Positions 24,581 to 33,395 of a DNA stretch of 46,710 nucleotides are shown piece by piece; within the stretch, counting starts at the first letter, position 1; every line of letters starts with the position of its first letter. Source of the DNA: Phycisphaerae bacterium (GTDB taxonomy: Bacteria > Planctomycetota > Phycisphaerae > UBA1845); assembly GCA_023133475.1 (NCBI GenBank), contig JAGLWJ010000275.1, positions 1 through 46,710 of the forward strand, written 5' to 3'. The notes below the pieces were generated by a model that was not told the DNA's origin, ran no database searches, and was given only the letters and a program-made list of their open reading frames with translations. A program made the translations under genes and the position numbers.

Positions 24581-26542
24581 TTAGCCCCGACCATCTGGAG
24601 GCGGCAGGTTGATCTGGTCGAGGTGCGTGCCTCGGGCCTGACGAGGCCGTTCGCCGGGGCCTCGGGGCATGAGGATGTCAGCGAGGAAGGAGCCGAGCCG
24701 TTCCCTGTCCTGTTCGTTCCATGGGGCGGGGTATTCCTGGCTCGCCTCGCGAGCGATAAACCTGGGCTGGTTTCCCTTGCGGTAGAGGAATCTGGCGTGG
24801 TGAACCCATCCTTCGTAGTTACCGACCGCAGGCGTACTGTAGTAGCCGTAGAAGCGTTGCGAATTGGCGGGGTATAGCTGCTGGACCTGCTCGGGCAAAA
24901 CGGTCTTGCGTTGCACGATGTGCTCGGCCTCGGCTGTTGACACTTCCTCTCCGTAGGTCTCGCTCCTGGTCGTTTCGTAGCGCTCAGCCTCGCCCATGAC
25001 CTCGGAGACGTACTTCCCGGTGACCGGGCTTCTGGTGCCGAACATGGCCTTGTTCGCAGCGCCGCCGAGAATCTCCTCGGCCAGGTCGGGCCCGTACGCG
25101 TGGCGGAGACCGGCGACGTCTTGAGTGGCGAGGCACACGCGGGCGCCGAAGCTGCGGCCGGTGGTCAACAGGTCATCGAGCCCGGGAATCTTCCCGGCGA
25201 ATTTGGCCTCGTCGATGAAGACCCAGGTTCTGCCGGCATTCTGTCGCGGTCTGGTGAGTATCTCAGTTATCCGCTGAAAGAGGACGCGGTTCACGTTGTC
25301 GAGGGGTTCCGCCAGTTCCTTGTCCTTTGCGAGGAGGAGTATGTACTCGCTGCTCGCCCAGTCTTTGAGGCTGACGCTCACCTTGGCGTTGGCCCACAGC
25401 GCGGCGATGGGTCTCAGGCTGCTCATGGTTGTGTTGAGGGTCATCATGATGTTGGAGACCGTGCGCGGGTCTTCTAGGAAGACCTGATCGTACGTGTGTT
25501 GGATTTCGGGGACGGACTTGAGGAGCCGCTTGACGGTGCTCTTGTCGGACATGGCGAGCACGACATCCCGAAGGGTCCACCGCCCGGGGGCCTTGAGAAT
25601 GAAGGCCTCCATCACGGCACTCGTGATGCCCTGGGCGGCCTGGTAGAAAAAGGAGTTCTGCCCGCCCGGGTCGGGGATTAGGGTCGTGGCGAGGGTTTTG
25701 GCGACGCTCGGCTGGTTGATATCGCGGGCAATGTCCCACCTCGCGGAACGGGTGTCGTATGGATGGAGCGTAATGACCGGGCATGACAGCCCCATCCCGC
25801 TCAGGATGGGCCAGAATTCATTCTTGGGATCGTAGATGAGGGCGCGCCAGCCGCGTTGCCCTCGGCCGATGAGCGGCAGGATGCTCTGCATGAGGAGCCG
25901 CAGCGTGACGGTTTTCCCACTCCCGGTGGCCCCGAAGATGCAGAAGTGACCATCGGAGTGGCGTTCCGGAAGCGAGAGGCCACCCCAGTGAATCCTGGGC
26001 TCTCCGGCGGCGACCGGAAGGGCCTGGCAGCGGTTCCACGCCTCGCCGATTGACATCTTAGCCGTGCCGCGGATGAACTCGGGGTCTGCGCCACCTGCAC
26101 CGGTCGGGGAAGGCGCGAAAATCCAGAGGAGAAACTGCAGCCCGAAGGGCAGGATGAGCCAGCCGACGATGACCCAACCCCAAACCGGGCTCGCGCCGAA
26201 TAGCTGGGACGAGAGTAGCCCCCCCATGAGTGTGCCGAACGGGAAGAGAAACAGCCAGATGCCGTATTCGCCGGAGATTTGCGCGACCGCGGGAAAGAAA
26301 CCGGGATGGTGGCGCCACAGTTGGCTCATACCGGTACCTGGACTTCGGAGCCGGCCGCGCCGACCGGCAATCGAGGAGATGAACAGCAGAGTGGGGATGA
26401 AGGCCAGTCCCGCAAACGCCTCCCAGCCCTCTGGGTAGCTCCACTTCATCGCAAGCACAATGGCGGCGAAGAAGACCACGACGAGCATGCAGCAGAAGAC
26501 GAGAAACAGAAACCGGGATAGGTTCGTCGGCATAGACATCAT
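24581..26542 (-). CDS. VirD4/TraD-type coupling protein
   Basis: A 653-residue membrane ATPase that would link the relaxase-DNA complex to a type IV secretion channel. The N-terminal region has about four membrane segments (9-32, 43-60, 94-114 and 119-143). The motor has Walker A GATGSGKT at 204-211 and Walker B VFIDEAK at 441-447, followed by the ATQD element of coupling proteins. The start ATG overlaps the relaxase stop as ATGA; a second ATG three bases on is possible. No mating-pair-formation genes are seen, so the element is either mobilisable in trans or its channel genes lie outside the window. Confidence 0.88.
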   Translation of the reverse strand: MMSMPTNLSRFLFLVFCCMLVVVFFAAIVLAMKWSYPEGWEAFAGLAFIPTLLFISSIAGRRGRLRSPGTGMSQLWRHHPGFFPAVAQISGEYGIWLFLFPFGTLMGGLLSSQLFGASPVWGWVIVGWLILPFGLQFLLWIFAPSPTGAGGADPEFIRGTAKMSIGEAWNRCQALPVAAGEPRIHWGGLSLPERHSDGHFCIFGATGSGKTVTLRLLMQSILPLIGRGQRGWRALIYDPKNEFWPILSGMGLSCPVITLHPYDTRSARWDIARDINQPSVAKTLATTLIPDPGGQNSFFYQAAQGITSAVMEAFILKAPGRWTLRDVVLAMSDKSTVKRLLKSVPEIQHTYDQVFLEDPRTVSNIMMTLNTTMSSLRPIAALWANAKVSVSLKDWASSEYILLLAKDKELAEPLDNVNRVLFQRITEILTRPRQNAGRTWVFIDEAKFAGKIPGLDDLLTTGRSFGARVCLATQDVAGLRHAYGPDLAEEILGGAANKAMFGTRSPVTGKYVSEVMGEAERYETTRSETYGEEVSTAEAEHIVQRKTVLPEQVQQLYPANSQRFYGYYSTPAVGNYEGWVHHARFLYRKGNQPRFIAREASQEYPAPWNEQDRERLGSFLADILMPRGPGERPRQARGTHLDQINLPPPDGRG

Positions 26543-29220
26543 CCTAGCTCCAGGCCGAAGCCTGGTTCTTGCTTCCGTATCACGTCGTGGGCGAGGTCCT
26601 TGGCCTGTGATCGCTTCATTTGGCGGGCAAGACGGGCAAGGTCCTCACCTGCCTCCCGCTCATCGATGTAGATACGGGTCTCGGTGCGAGCCCGGGAAGC
26701 TTGGACGTAAGAGATTTCTCGGTCCTGCATCGAGCCGCCAGCCAGGACATAGGCCCTGTCGACCGTGGTGCCCTGCCCCTTGTGCGTCGTCACAGCGTAC
26801 CCGAGCCGAAGGGCTACGTCACCCTTGTGGTCGCCGTGGTCGTGTCTGTAGCGCTTGAGCGGGATGATGACGCGCGCTCCCCCATCAACCTGGACGGCGA
26901 CGGCTTTTCGAAATCCGTTTACGGCGATGACGGTCCCGGTTTCGCCGTTCTCGACACCGAGCATGATGTCACGTTTCGTGAAGAGAATGCGGTCACCCTG
27001 AAACACGTAATCGTCTTTGAGCTTGAGGCCGGTCGAGGTATCGACGTGGCCGGAGTTGATCCGCCCGCTCTGGCACCGGTGGTTCACCTTATCCGCTTCC
27101 CGGTTTGTTCCGCAGAAGATCAGAGTCTCGTCGGTCCGGCGTGCTGCGGCCTCGCTCCAATCTGAAACGAGCGTGTCGATGGCGCGCTCGCGCGTGCTTT
27201 CCACCGAGACGAGGCCTCGCTGGGCGAGGTTCTTCAAGGCCCGTTCCGTCTCGCCTTTCGCAAGGTCGCGCACAACCTGGCGATCCCGCTCATCGTCTTG
27301 GCGGCTGACCTCGACAAGTTCTGCGCAATCCAGGCGCTTGGCGAGCGCCAAGAACGGACAGCCGGCCTCAAGTGCTGAAAGTTGCCGCGCGTCTCCGGCC
27401 ATGACGACTTTGCCGCCCTGGTTCACCACCCTCTCGGCGACGCGGGCCAATTGTCGAGTTCCGACCATGCTGGCTTCATCGATGACCAGCACGGTTTTCT
27501 TGTTGATTCGGAGACGCTCCAGCTTGTAGGTCCGCTTCTTCCTCGCAGCACGAAGAAGCTGCTTGCCATGGTGCTTGAGTTGGTGCTTGAGCGACGGGTT
27601 CATCCGGAGTTCGAGCATCGCGAGCGTGTCGCTATTTATGCCAGAGCCGCGTTCGAGCTGCCTTACGGCTTTGCCGGCCAGGGCCGCGCCGATTACTGTG
27701 CAGCCAGCCTTTTCCCATACCTCGCGGCAGACATTGAGCGTGGCGGTCTTTCCGGTCCCAGCCACACCGGATAGGACCTTAACTGCACCAGGGGTCTGCG
27801 TGAGGTGCTGGACAGCTTTGACCTGTTCGGGGTTCAGCGTGAACTCGGCGTTTTTCCGAAGCGTGCGGCGATCAGGTTTGAAGCGGAAGGTCTTCTTCTT
27901 GGCTACCACCCTGACAAGCTGTGTTCCGGCGTGCTTCAATCGGGACGTTAGTTCTTCCTTGGTGCGGGAACGCTTGGCCGACCGCCGGGCGATGACCGAA
28001 TCAACGAGCTTGGGGCTGACGACATGTGATTTATCCGACCGGGTACGGTCGGCGCATTCGAGAAGGTGCTTCTCGACCGAGAGCATATCGGCGGTCGTGT
28101 ACTGCATTTCGTGCTTGTGTTCGCCGAGCTTCACGATGTTGGGGGAATGCTCGATCTCATGTTTCACCCGGCCTCTGAGGATGCGGGTGTCGCAACCCCG
28201 ACCCAGCGTTGCTACTGCCGTGTGCAGGAGAAGCTCCTTCTCACTGAAGTGGCTCTGTTGGTCTGTGATCACTTCGACGGCGACATTGAAGGCCCGGCGG
28301 AACTCCCGCTCAGGGTCCTGTTCAACGGCGTTGCCAAGCAGGGCTGTGACCTGTTTCTCTGTGAGGCCGTATTCTTCGCCCTCCTTTCGCCAGAAACGAA
28401 AAAGCTCCTTTCTTGGTGGGACGATCCTCTTAACCTGCCTGGTCTTGAGCGTCGCCTCGGCAAACGCCTCCGCGCTCGCCGTTTCGAGAGCGGCCGGCCC
28501 GACTTCCTGCTCGATCTCTTTTCGCCGCTTGGAGAAGTGGTCGCAGAGTTTCTTGGACACGCCGCTGATTTCGAACCATGTGCTTTTTCGTTCGCACTCA
28601 AGGCCGAGCCGCTGAAGTCGGTGGGCAAGTTCGGCCCGAAAGATGGCGCCTGTCACCATCTTGTGTTGATAGAGTGCTCTGCTGAAGAGGGCACCGGTTG
28701 TGCCGTCCTCCCTGACACATCCGTTCATCACCAGAAAGTGGAAGTGTAGGTTCGGGTCGCCGGCTCGGCTCGTTCCGTGCTCAAAGACTGCGGCCCCCAA
28801 GCTAGCGCGCTCGTAATCCAGTCCCCCCTTGCCGCGGCGAGTGAACGATGCTTCCGATTCGAGGTAGTCCAAGGCTGCCTCAACTGCCGCTGCGGCGGCT
28901 TGCTGAATCTGCCGTCTGGTCTGGATGTCGGCCTGGCTCCAAAGGACACTGACCGACTTGGGGACGGAGAACGTGAGGTCCCAGCCGGGCTGACGGTTCT
29001 CGTCCCCCGCGTTCTGGGTGAGTTTGGTCCCGTCGGGCCGGAAACCATCGAGTAGCTTCTGCAGGTCGGGGCGTTCCACTCTACCGGAGAGGCCGAGCAG
29101 GTCTGCTCCCCTGCCGAGACAACGGCCCGGAGGCTCTCCGCCTTCCAGGTAGTAATCCTCGCGAGCCAGGTTGAGATAGTAATTACCCTGACCGGCTTTC
29201 ATGGCCGCGATCGAGAGCAT
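26539..29220 (-). CDS. MobF-family relaxase with C-terminal helicase
   Basis: An 893-residue bifunctional transfer initiator. The relaxase domain (about 1-300) has N-terminal tyrosine pairs (Y14-Y15 and Y23-Y24) and the three-histidine metal site H148, H159, H161 in HGTSRAGDPNLHFHF, as in TrwC/TraI. The helicase domain has Walker A GVAGTGKT at 485-492, Walker B VLVIDEAS at 577-584, and a late THKGQGTT motif. It would nick oriT, stay bound to the 5' end and unwind the transferred strand. AGGAGG just before the ATG at 29218-29220 fixes the start. An F-like nic sequence lies about 530 bases upstream. Confidence 0.93.
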   Translation of the reverse strand: MLSIAAMKAGQGNYYLNLAREDYYLEGGEPPGRCLGRGADLLGLSGRVERPDLQKLLDGFRPDGTKLTQNAGDENRQPGWDLTFSVPKSVSVLWSQADIQTRRQIQQAAAAAVEAALDYLESEASFTRRGKGGLDYERASLGAAVFEHGTSRAGDPNLHFHFLVMNGCVREDGTTGALFSRALYQHKMVTGAIFRAELAHRLQRLGLECERKSTWFEISGVSKKLCDHFSKRRKEIEQEVGPAALETASAEAFAEATLKTRQVKRIVPPRKELFRFWRKEGEEYGLTEKQVTALLGNAVEQDPEREFRRAFNVAVEVITDQQSHFSEKELLLHTAVATLGRGCDTRILRGRVKHEIEHSPNIVKLGEHKHEMQYTTADMLSVEKHLLECADRTRSDKSHVVSPKLVDSVIARRSAKRSRTKEELTSRLKHAGTQLVRVVAKKKTFRFKPDRRTLRKNAEFTLNPEQVKAVQHLTQTPGAVKVLSGVAGTGKTATLNVCREVWEKAGCTVIGAALAGKAVRQLERGSGINSDTLAMLELRMNPSLKHQLKHHGKQLLRAARKKRTYKLERLRINKKTVLVIDEASMVGTRQLARVAERVVNQGGKVVMAGDARQLSALEAGCPFLALAKRLDCAELVEVSRQDDERDRQVVRDLAKGETERALKNLAQRGLVSVESTRERAIDTLVSDWSEAAARRTDETLIFCGTNREADKVNHRCQSGRINSGHVDTSTGLKLKDDYVFQGDRILFTKRDIMLGVENGETGTVIAVNGFRKAVAVQVDGGARVIIPLKRYRHDHGDHKGDVALRLGYAVTTHKGQGTTVDRAYVLAGGSMQDREISYVQASRARTETRIYIDEREAGEDLARLARQMKRSQAKDLAHDVIRKQEPGFGLELG

Positions 29221-29233
29221 GGTTCCTCCTGCC

Positions 29234-29563
29234 TCAGTCCAGAAGGTTCCTCTGGACCCAGGCGTTGATCTCCTTCGCGGTCAGCCAGTCTCGGCTGTCC
29301 GGTGGCTGATTCATGTCAGACAGGACTGCGCCCGTGGCAACAGCGAACTTATGCACAAGGGTCCGACCGAGCCTATCAATGGCGTTCTCAAGGTCGGTGA
29401 GTTGCCTGCCAGAATCCTCGGCGTCCCCCCGGCTCAGCGTGTCGATGACGACCGACCGAAGGTACTGGCTTCGGCTAAGACCGCGGGCTTTCGCTGCCTC
29501 ATCGAGCTGCTTCGCAAGGGCGCCGGGAAGCCTGAAACTGATTGACTCGCTTGGCTCGGGCAT
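29234..29563 (-). CDS. RHH relaxosome accessory protein candidate
   Basis: A 109-residue protein whose first half has the RHH pattern: strand ESISFRLPGAL (about 6-16), then helices through AKQLDEAAKARGLSRSQYLRSVVIDTL (17-43). The C-terminal half is helical. It lies between the candidate oriT and the relaxase, 13 bases before the relaxase gene. Plasmid systems often place small DNA-binding accessory proteins (TrwA, TraY, NikA, MobC types) in this position to bend oriT and recruit the relaxase. The start has AGGA 8 bases upstream. The specific family is not resolved. Confidence 0.75.
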   Translation of the reverse strand: MPEPSESISFRLPGALAKQLDEAAKARGLSRSQYLRSVVIDTLSRGDAEDSGRQLTDLENAIDRLGRTLVHKFAVATGAVLSDMNQPPDSRDWLTAKEINAWVQRNLLD

Positions 29564-29725
29564 TGACGAATCCTACGTGACCGTGACGGACGCGAACGGT
29601 GTACAACGAAACTCCTTGTGCCGGCGACACTTAAGCGATTGAGTGGGCACGAGCGAATACGATGTGTATACGACGCAAACTATGGATTGAGGGGTACTTG
29701 CGCAGGGCTCGAAGCGTGTTTGTCC

Positions 29726-29755
29726 GCACCGGCCAGGTGCATTAGGTGTGGTACG
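29726..29755 (+). other. Candidate oriT nic region, F-plasmid-like
   Basis: An inverted repeat GCACC (29726-29730) and GGTGC (29736-29740) is followed by ATTAGGTGTGGTAC. The F-plasmid nic has an inverted repeat followed, 9 bases later, by the cut in GGGGTGT/GGTGC. Here GGTGT/GG falls at 29745-29751 with the same 9-base distance, putting the cut between 29749 and 29750 on the plus strand. The relaxase genes lie on the 5' side, as in F. The match is short and found by eye. Confidence 0.5.
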
Positions 29756-29777
29756 TAAACTCGAAACGAGTTGACCT

Positions 29778-30068
29778 CTACTCAATAGCATTTTCCGGCT
29801 CGACTTGTCCAGCTCTAATCGACATCCGACCCTCGTGCTCGGCAATCCAGCGGAACGTCTCGCGGGCCAACTCCGCCAGGGTCAGCAACTCATCGCGGCC
29901 GAAGTTGGTCGACTCGTTCCATTCGCCGTCTGCATCGTTCTTGAACAGCCGGCAAAACTGCGTGTTATGCCATGGGCCGTTTGACGACGAAGAGGAGTTC
30001 TCCCAAACCGTTGCCTTCAGCCTTCCGATTCTGATTTGTGCTACAGGTTGCTTTCTTTCTGTTTCCAT
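29778..30068 (-). CDS. Small protein translated from an internal in-frame start
   Basis: Within the methyltransferase frame, AAGGAGG (complement of 30074-30080) precedes ATG 30066-30068 by about 5-7 bases, a strong ribosome-binding site. It would give a 96-residue protein starting METERK. This segment contains IRIGRLKATVWEN and FGRDELLTLAELARETFRWI, also found in the separate 84-residue protein at 31054-31308. The simplest reading is an independent gene whose upstream neighbour lost its stop codon, or a deliberate two-product gene. Function is unknown; such small proteins recur on plasmids. Confidence 0.6.
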   Translation of the reverse strand: METERKQPVAQIRIGRLKATVWENSSSSSNGPWHNTQFCRLFKNDADGEWNESTNFGRDELLTLAELARETFRWIAEHEGRMSIRAGQVEPENAIE

Positions 30069-30977
30069 TTCTTCCCTCCTTAAACTCGTCTCAGTAGCGG
30101 TTGGCGTTGACCGTTCTGTAACGCGATCTTGGCCAGCACGTTTCTTGAAGACGAGGCAGTATTCATGTTTTATGGGGACGTCTTCCAACGTCCCGTACTT
30201 CTTCGAATCTGATTTACAGTTGTGCTGGGCCTTGATGATGATTGACCGCAGCTCCCCGAGCTCATGCTCCATGTTCAGGACGTCCCGGACGATGGGTGTG
30301 TACACGCCACGCCAGCGGACGTCCCCAAGCAGAACGGCGAGACGGCCACCGGGAACCAGGGCGCCGGCGCACTTCACGAGGCAAATCTGGAGCCGCCCTA
30401 GAAACTCGGGATAGCTTTCACAACTGCTAAGGTCGCCGTCGTCACCCTTGCTGTACTGGACGATGTTCCAGTACGGCGGGTGCAGCCAGATGAAGTCAAA
30501 CTCGCCGGGCAGGGCGTCCGTCAGAAGATTGAAGCCCTGATGCAGGTCGCCTCCCCAGTATTGGATGCATGCCGGGCACACGCGATTCAGGCCGCTCACC
30601 ACGTCGCGCGTGGTGCCCGACCCCATCATGGGGTCGGCTACCCTCTTGGCCCCGTACCGAAGAACCAGGTTCTTGAAGAGCCGTCCATCGCAGTTGCCCG
30701 GATAGCTCGAATCACCCCACAGCGAGCACCGAACCGGGTACGACACCAGGGAAGTCATCGCAGTGTTTTCGACGTAGAGTTCTGGCTGATTGCTTTCGTG
30801 TCGCGTCCCTCCATCAAAGCTGGAGGACTGTCCCGTTCGGAGCTGCGGCGTGCCGAGAATGGGACCGTCCTTTTCTCGTCGGAGGCACGCCGTGGCGGTC
30901 GAACGGGGTGGGCCGACCGTGCTGGTGCCGGCGCCGCATGGGCTGCAGGCGCCGTATTGTTCGGGGCGGCACATCAT
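29778..30977 (-). CDS. DNA methyltransferase fused in frame to a small C-terminal domain
   Basis: A 399-residue frame. The methyltransferase part has the conserved lead-in ELYVENTAMTSLVSYP (about 66-81), the S-adenosylmethionine motif DPMMGSGT at 115-122 and catalytic HPPY at 166-169, typical of plasmid-borne amino-methyltransferases. The first 65 residues are Cys/Pro/Ser-rich and of doubtful meaning. The start at 30977 has GGAG 5 bases before tandem ATGs. The C-terminal 96 residues match the small protein at 31054-31308 and have their own start signal. The gene is the first complete one next to the candidate oriT. It probably modifies DNA to evade restriction during transfer (inference). Confidence 0.8.
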   Translation of the reverse strand: MMCRPEQYGACSPCGAGTSTVGPPRSTATACLRREKDGPILGTPQLRTGQSSSFDGGTRHESNQPELYVENTAMTSLVSYPVRCSLWGDSSYPGNCDGRLFKNLVLRYGAKRVADPMMGSGTTRDVVSGLNRVCPACIQYWGGDLHQGFNLLTDALPGEFDFIWLHPPYWNIVQYSKGDDGDLSSCESYPEFLGRLQICLVKCAGALVPGGRLAVLLGDVRWRGVYTPIVRDVLNMEHELGELRSIIIKAQHNCKSDSKKYGTLEDVPIKHEYCLVFKKRAGQDRVTERSTPTATETSLRREEMETERKQPVAQIRIGRLKATVWENSSSSSNGPWHNTQFCRLFKNDADGEWNESTNFGRDELLTLAELARETFRWIAEHEGRMSIRAGQVEPENAIE

Positions 30978-31053
30978 ACTGCTCCGTCGAGAGTCCCAGG
31001 TGAATGGAACCGGACGCCGTTTCCTTCAGGATCCTGTGATCCAGAACCGAACG

Positions 31054-31308
31054 TCACTCCGACTGCTGGGGCTGCTCCTGCTGGGAAACCCAATCGAACG
31101 CGCGATCGAGCGCCTCCTTCATGAGCAGAATCTCCGTTCCGGACAGCGAATGGGTTTCTTCCCAATCGCCGGCCTCGTTTCGATAGATCCGGACTGGCAC
31201 CACGCTGTGCATGACGCCGTTTTTCGTGTTGTTAACCCATATGACCGCCTTACAGTGCCCGACCCGAACCGTATGGGCGGGCCGGTTCTTCGACTTGCTG
31301 TCCGCCAT
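31054..31308 (-). CDS. Small plasmid-type protein, paralogue of the methyltransferase C-terminal domain
   Basis: 84 residues. It aligns by eye with the last 96 residues of the methyltransferase frame: VRVGHCKAVIWVN against IRIGRLKATVWEN, VRIYRNEAGDWEETHSLSGTEIL against CRLFKNDADGEWNESTNFGRDEL, then a final helix with RAFDWV against ETFRWI. GGAGG lies 7 bases before the ATG at 31306-31308. It is soluble, with a predicted beta-rich body and helical end. It is in the same direction as the methyltransferase and just upstream of it, probably co-transcribed. Molecular role unknown. Confidence 0.65.
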   Translation of the reverse strand: MADSKSKNRPAHTVRVGHCKAVIWVNNTKNGVMHSVVPVRIYRNEAGDWEETHSLSGTEILLMKEALDRAFDWVSQQEQPQQSE

Positions 31309-31576
31309 AGGACAACCTCCTTTCGAGCTATGGCATCCGGTCCATCACCTGGTACTCGCGTTATGGTCATCACGGCCGGCGGCGTGCGGTAAGAGACGGC
31401 CACACACGTAGCCGCGGATCGCCACGCCGTCCGCAGGGAGGCGACTAGGCTGGCCGAGAGCGATGCATTGGCCAGTCGACCGCGCTCCCGCCACGGATGA
31501 CATCTAGAGTATAAGCTGCATTAAGCTACTAGTCCAGCGTGAGTGCCAAGAAAACGCACAACTGCTTGTGGTACGG

Positions 31577-32455
31577 TCAGTTACGTCTCTTGTCGGGTGG
31601 GGCGGGGATGAGCCGTAGGCTGGGAATGTGGGTCGATCCGCGGTGGTTCGTGTTATGCCCCTCGATCCTGTGGCTGAACTGAAAGGCCCCGTGGCGCGCA
31701 GTACCGGCCTTGGTGCATCTCAGCCTGGCCGGCCGCTTGCACTCAGGGCACCGTACCCTGAGTCCGAGCCGGTTCAGGAGGCGTTGCAGCTCTGAGGCGA
31801 AGCGTCGGTTGAGGTCGAGGCTCTTGAACGAGTGGCCCACGAACCCTTGCAGTGCGGCGTCAAGTTCCTGCACGAGGGGCGCTTCCGCGTCGTGGATTCG
31901 CTTGTGGTAGTGGCGAAACAGTGATTCGAAGTCGAGCCGCGCAGTAACTTGCTCTGGCTCGCTAACTGGCGCCTCTGACGTGGGCTTCCCGGCTGGGCCT
32001 GGTGCGGCTGACAGGCGCAGGGCGATGACAACATGGACTTCGCCGGTTCGGTGCTCGCGAGTGACGGGAGCGTTACCCGCCAAAAGTGCGAGGGACAGTT
32101 GGTGTGCGACGTCAATGTCCGGAAACAGGAGCATGTCGGCGAGCCGTGGCTTGACCATCAGCTCGAACAGCAAGCAGTCAAGGCCTTTGTCATGCTCAGC
32201 GCGTTGGAAGGCCTCCATCAAAACGCGTTCGCGGAGGGCCTTGTTGACGGCCATGGACAAAGAAGAGGCGGCGTCTTCGGCGGCGTCTTCGGCGGCTTCC
32301 TTGTCACCAGCGGAGACTTCTTTGCCCAGCGCGACCTGCGGCGTGTACGACTTTTCGGAAAGCGGAAACAGGCGAATCTCAACATCCACGCGCGAGAGTT
32401 CCAGACTCTCGTCGAAGGTTGGTGGCGGCGCTTTTGAGGTCTTTGTCTTTTTCAT
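31577..32455 (-). CDS. Zinc-ribbon-type hypothetical protein coupled to an AbiE-like operon
   Basis: 292 residues. The ATG at 32453-32455 is preferred because it forms an ATGA overlap with the truncated AbiEii frame. Residues 1-150 are acidic and mixed. Around 170-235 it is helical (FESLFRHYHKRIHDAEAPLV and following). The C-terminal part has CPEC (236-239), a further Cys at 247 and a His-rich segment near 262-276, plausibly a zinc-binding nucleic-acid domain. The family is not recognised. It occupies the third place of the AbiEi operon, so it may have a role in that system. The 31309-31576 gap upstream of the small-protein gene has no visible gene. Confidence 0.6.
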   Translation of the reverse strand: MKKTKTSKAPPPTFDESLELSRVDVEIRLFPLSEKSYTPQVALGKEVSAGDKEAAEDAAEDAASSLSMAVNKALRERVLMEAFQRAEHDKGLDCLLFELMVKPRLADMLLFPDIDVAHQLSLALLAGNAPVTREHRTGEVHVVIALRLSAAPGPAGKPTSEAPVSEPEQVTARLDFESLFRHYHKRIHDAEAPLVQELDAALQGFVGHSFKSLDLNRRFASELQRLLNRLGLRVRCPECKRPARLRCTKAGTARHGAFQFSHRIEGHNTNHRGSTHIPSLRLIPAPPDKRRN

Positions 32456-32769
32456 TGCTTCATTGGTCCGACGCGCACACACGATGCTGCACGCTCGTGG
32501 ATCGTATCTTGATCCGGGTTGGAACTCCAGGGCAGCCTAATTGAGCCAAGGGTAGGGATATCCACCCGAAAGCTGCACATCTTCAACAGCGGCGTGCCGC
32601 CCTTGAAAGCAACATGGCTCGCGAGGGCCGGGTTGGCGAATGCGTGACGCAAAACCCGGCGGTCCCGGAAGTTCTTCTCGACAACGGCCGGGTTCATCGC
32701 GCGCCAAGCCGTAGTGTCGCGGAAGAGACCGCGGCAGTCATTCCTGGAGAGCTTCGGGGCCTTATCCAT
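32452..32769 (-). pseudogene. Truncated AbiEii-type nucleotidyltransferase toxin
   Basis: A 105-residue frame. Residues 1-66 match the start of AbiEii/AbiGii toxins: MNPAVVEKNF, LRHAFANPALASH and VAFKGGTPLLK, the last being the GGTSLSK element. The downstream SEDIDL catalytic aspartates and the remaining 200 or so residues are absent, and the sequence after MCS is unrelated. It starts inside the end of abiEi (8-base overlap) and stops with an ATGA overlap on the next gene. The frame is kept open and coupled, but nucleotidyltransferase activity should be lost. Confidence 0.65.
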
Positions 32770-33379
32770 CGCCGTCCTCTCGACATATCTTCCGGATGGC
32801 AGCGTACACCCACCCGGTGGCGGTGCTCGTATCGGCAAGAATCTTGCCGCGTAGCTGCGGATCGAGCCACTTGCGGATCCGGGCGATGCCACGCGGCCTG
32901 ATTCCGTCGGCCCCAAGGGACTTCAAGGCCTGCACGATCAGAGCACTTTCGTGATACCGGAAACCTGCTTCCTTGAGGGCAGTGTGCTTGAACGCCAGCG
33001 AGGTAGTCCCTATCTCGTAGGACCGGTCGGGGCCGTCGGACAGGAAGACGTACATGGCAGGTACCTGCGTAGATAGGCCCAGGAGGTTCTGCGCAGCCGG
33101 CCCGCTGGGCTGGATGCGCCAGCCGAATTTCCGGGCCAGCGCCCCGGCAACCTGGTCGATGTCCGGGCCCATTTCCGCTTCGAGCAGGTCGCTGTATGGG
33201 GGGTAGTCGTAAATCCCCCGAATGACCCGCCGGATCGTGCCCTTTGCCAGGAGTCGGTGCAGGGCGATGTCGATCGCCCCGCGGCTGGCGAGGCGGGCGA
33301 AGTCCTTCTGGGAGAACACCCAGCCACGCCCTTTGCCGTAGATCTTGCCCAGCAGCTTTTGTTCGGTGCTCTGTGCCAT
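32762..33379 (-). CDS. abiEi: AbiEi-type antitoxin/repressor (DUF6088-like)
   Basis: A 205-residue protein of the AbiEi/DUF6088 type. The N-terminal winged-helix part (about 1-60) includes GRGWVFSQKDFARLASRGAIDIALHRLLAKGTIRRVIRGIYDYP. The C-terminal domain (about 75-200) has KFGWRIQPSGPAAQNLLGLS. In AbiE systems this protein represses its own promoter and neutralises the AbiEii nucleotidyltransferase. Here the partner gene is truncated. A strong promoter overlapped by a 13-base palindrome lies just upstream (33396-33431), which fits autorepression. The ATG is at 33377-33379 with AAGGA upstream. Confidence 0.8.
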   Translation of the reverse strand: MAQSTEQKLLGKIYGKGRGWVFSQKDFARLASRGAIDIALHRLLAKGTIRRVIRGIYDYPPYSDLLEAEMGPDIDQVAGALARKFGWRIQPSGPAAQNLLGLSTQVPAMYVFLSDGPDRSYEIGTTSLAFKHTALKEAGFRYHESALIVQALKSLGADGIRPRGIARIRKWLDPQLRGKILADTSTATGWVYAAIRKICREDGDG

Positions 33380-33395
33380 CGCGAAGCCGTTTCCT

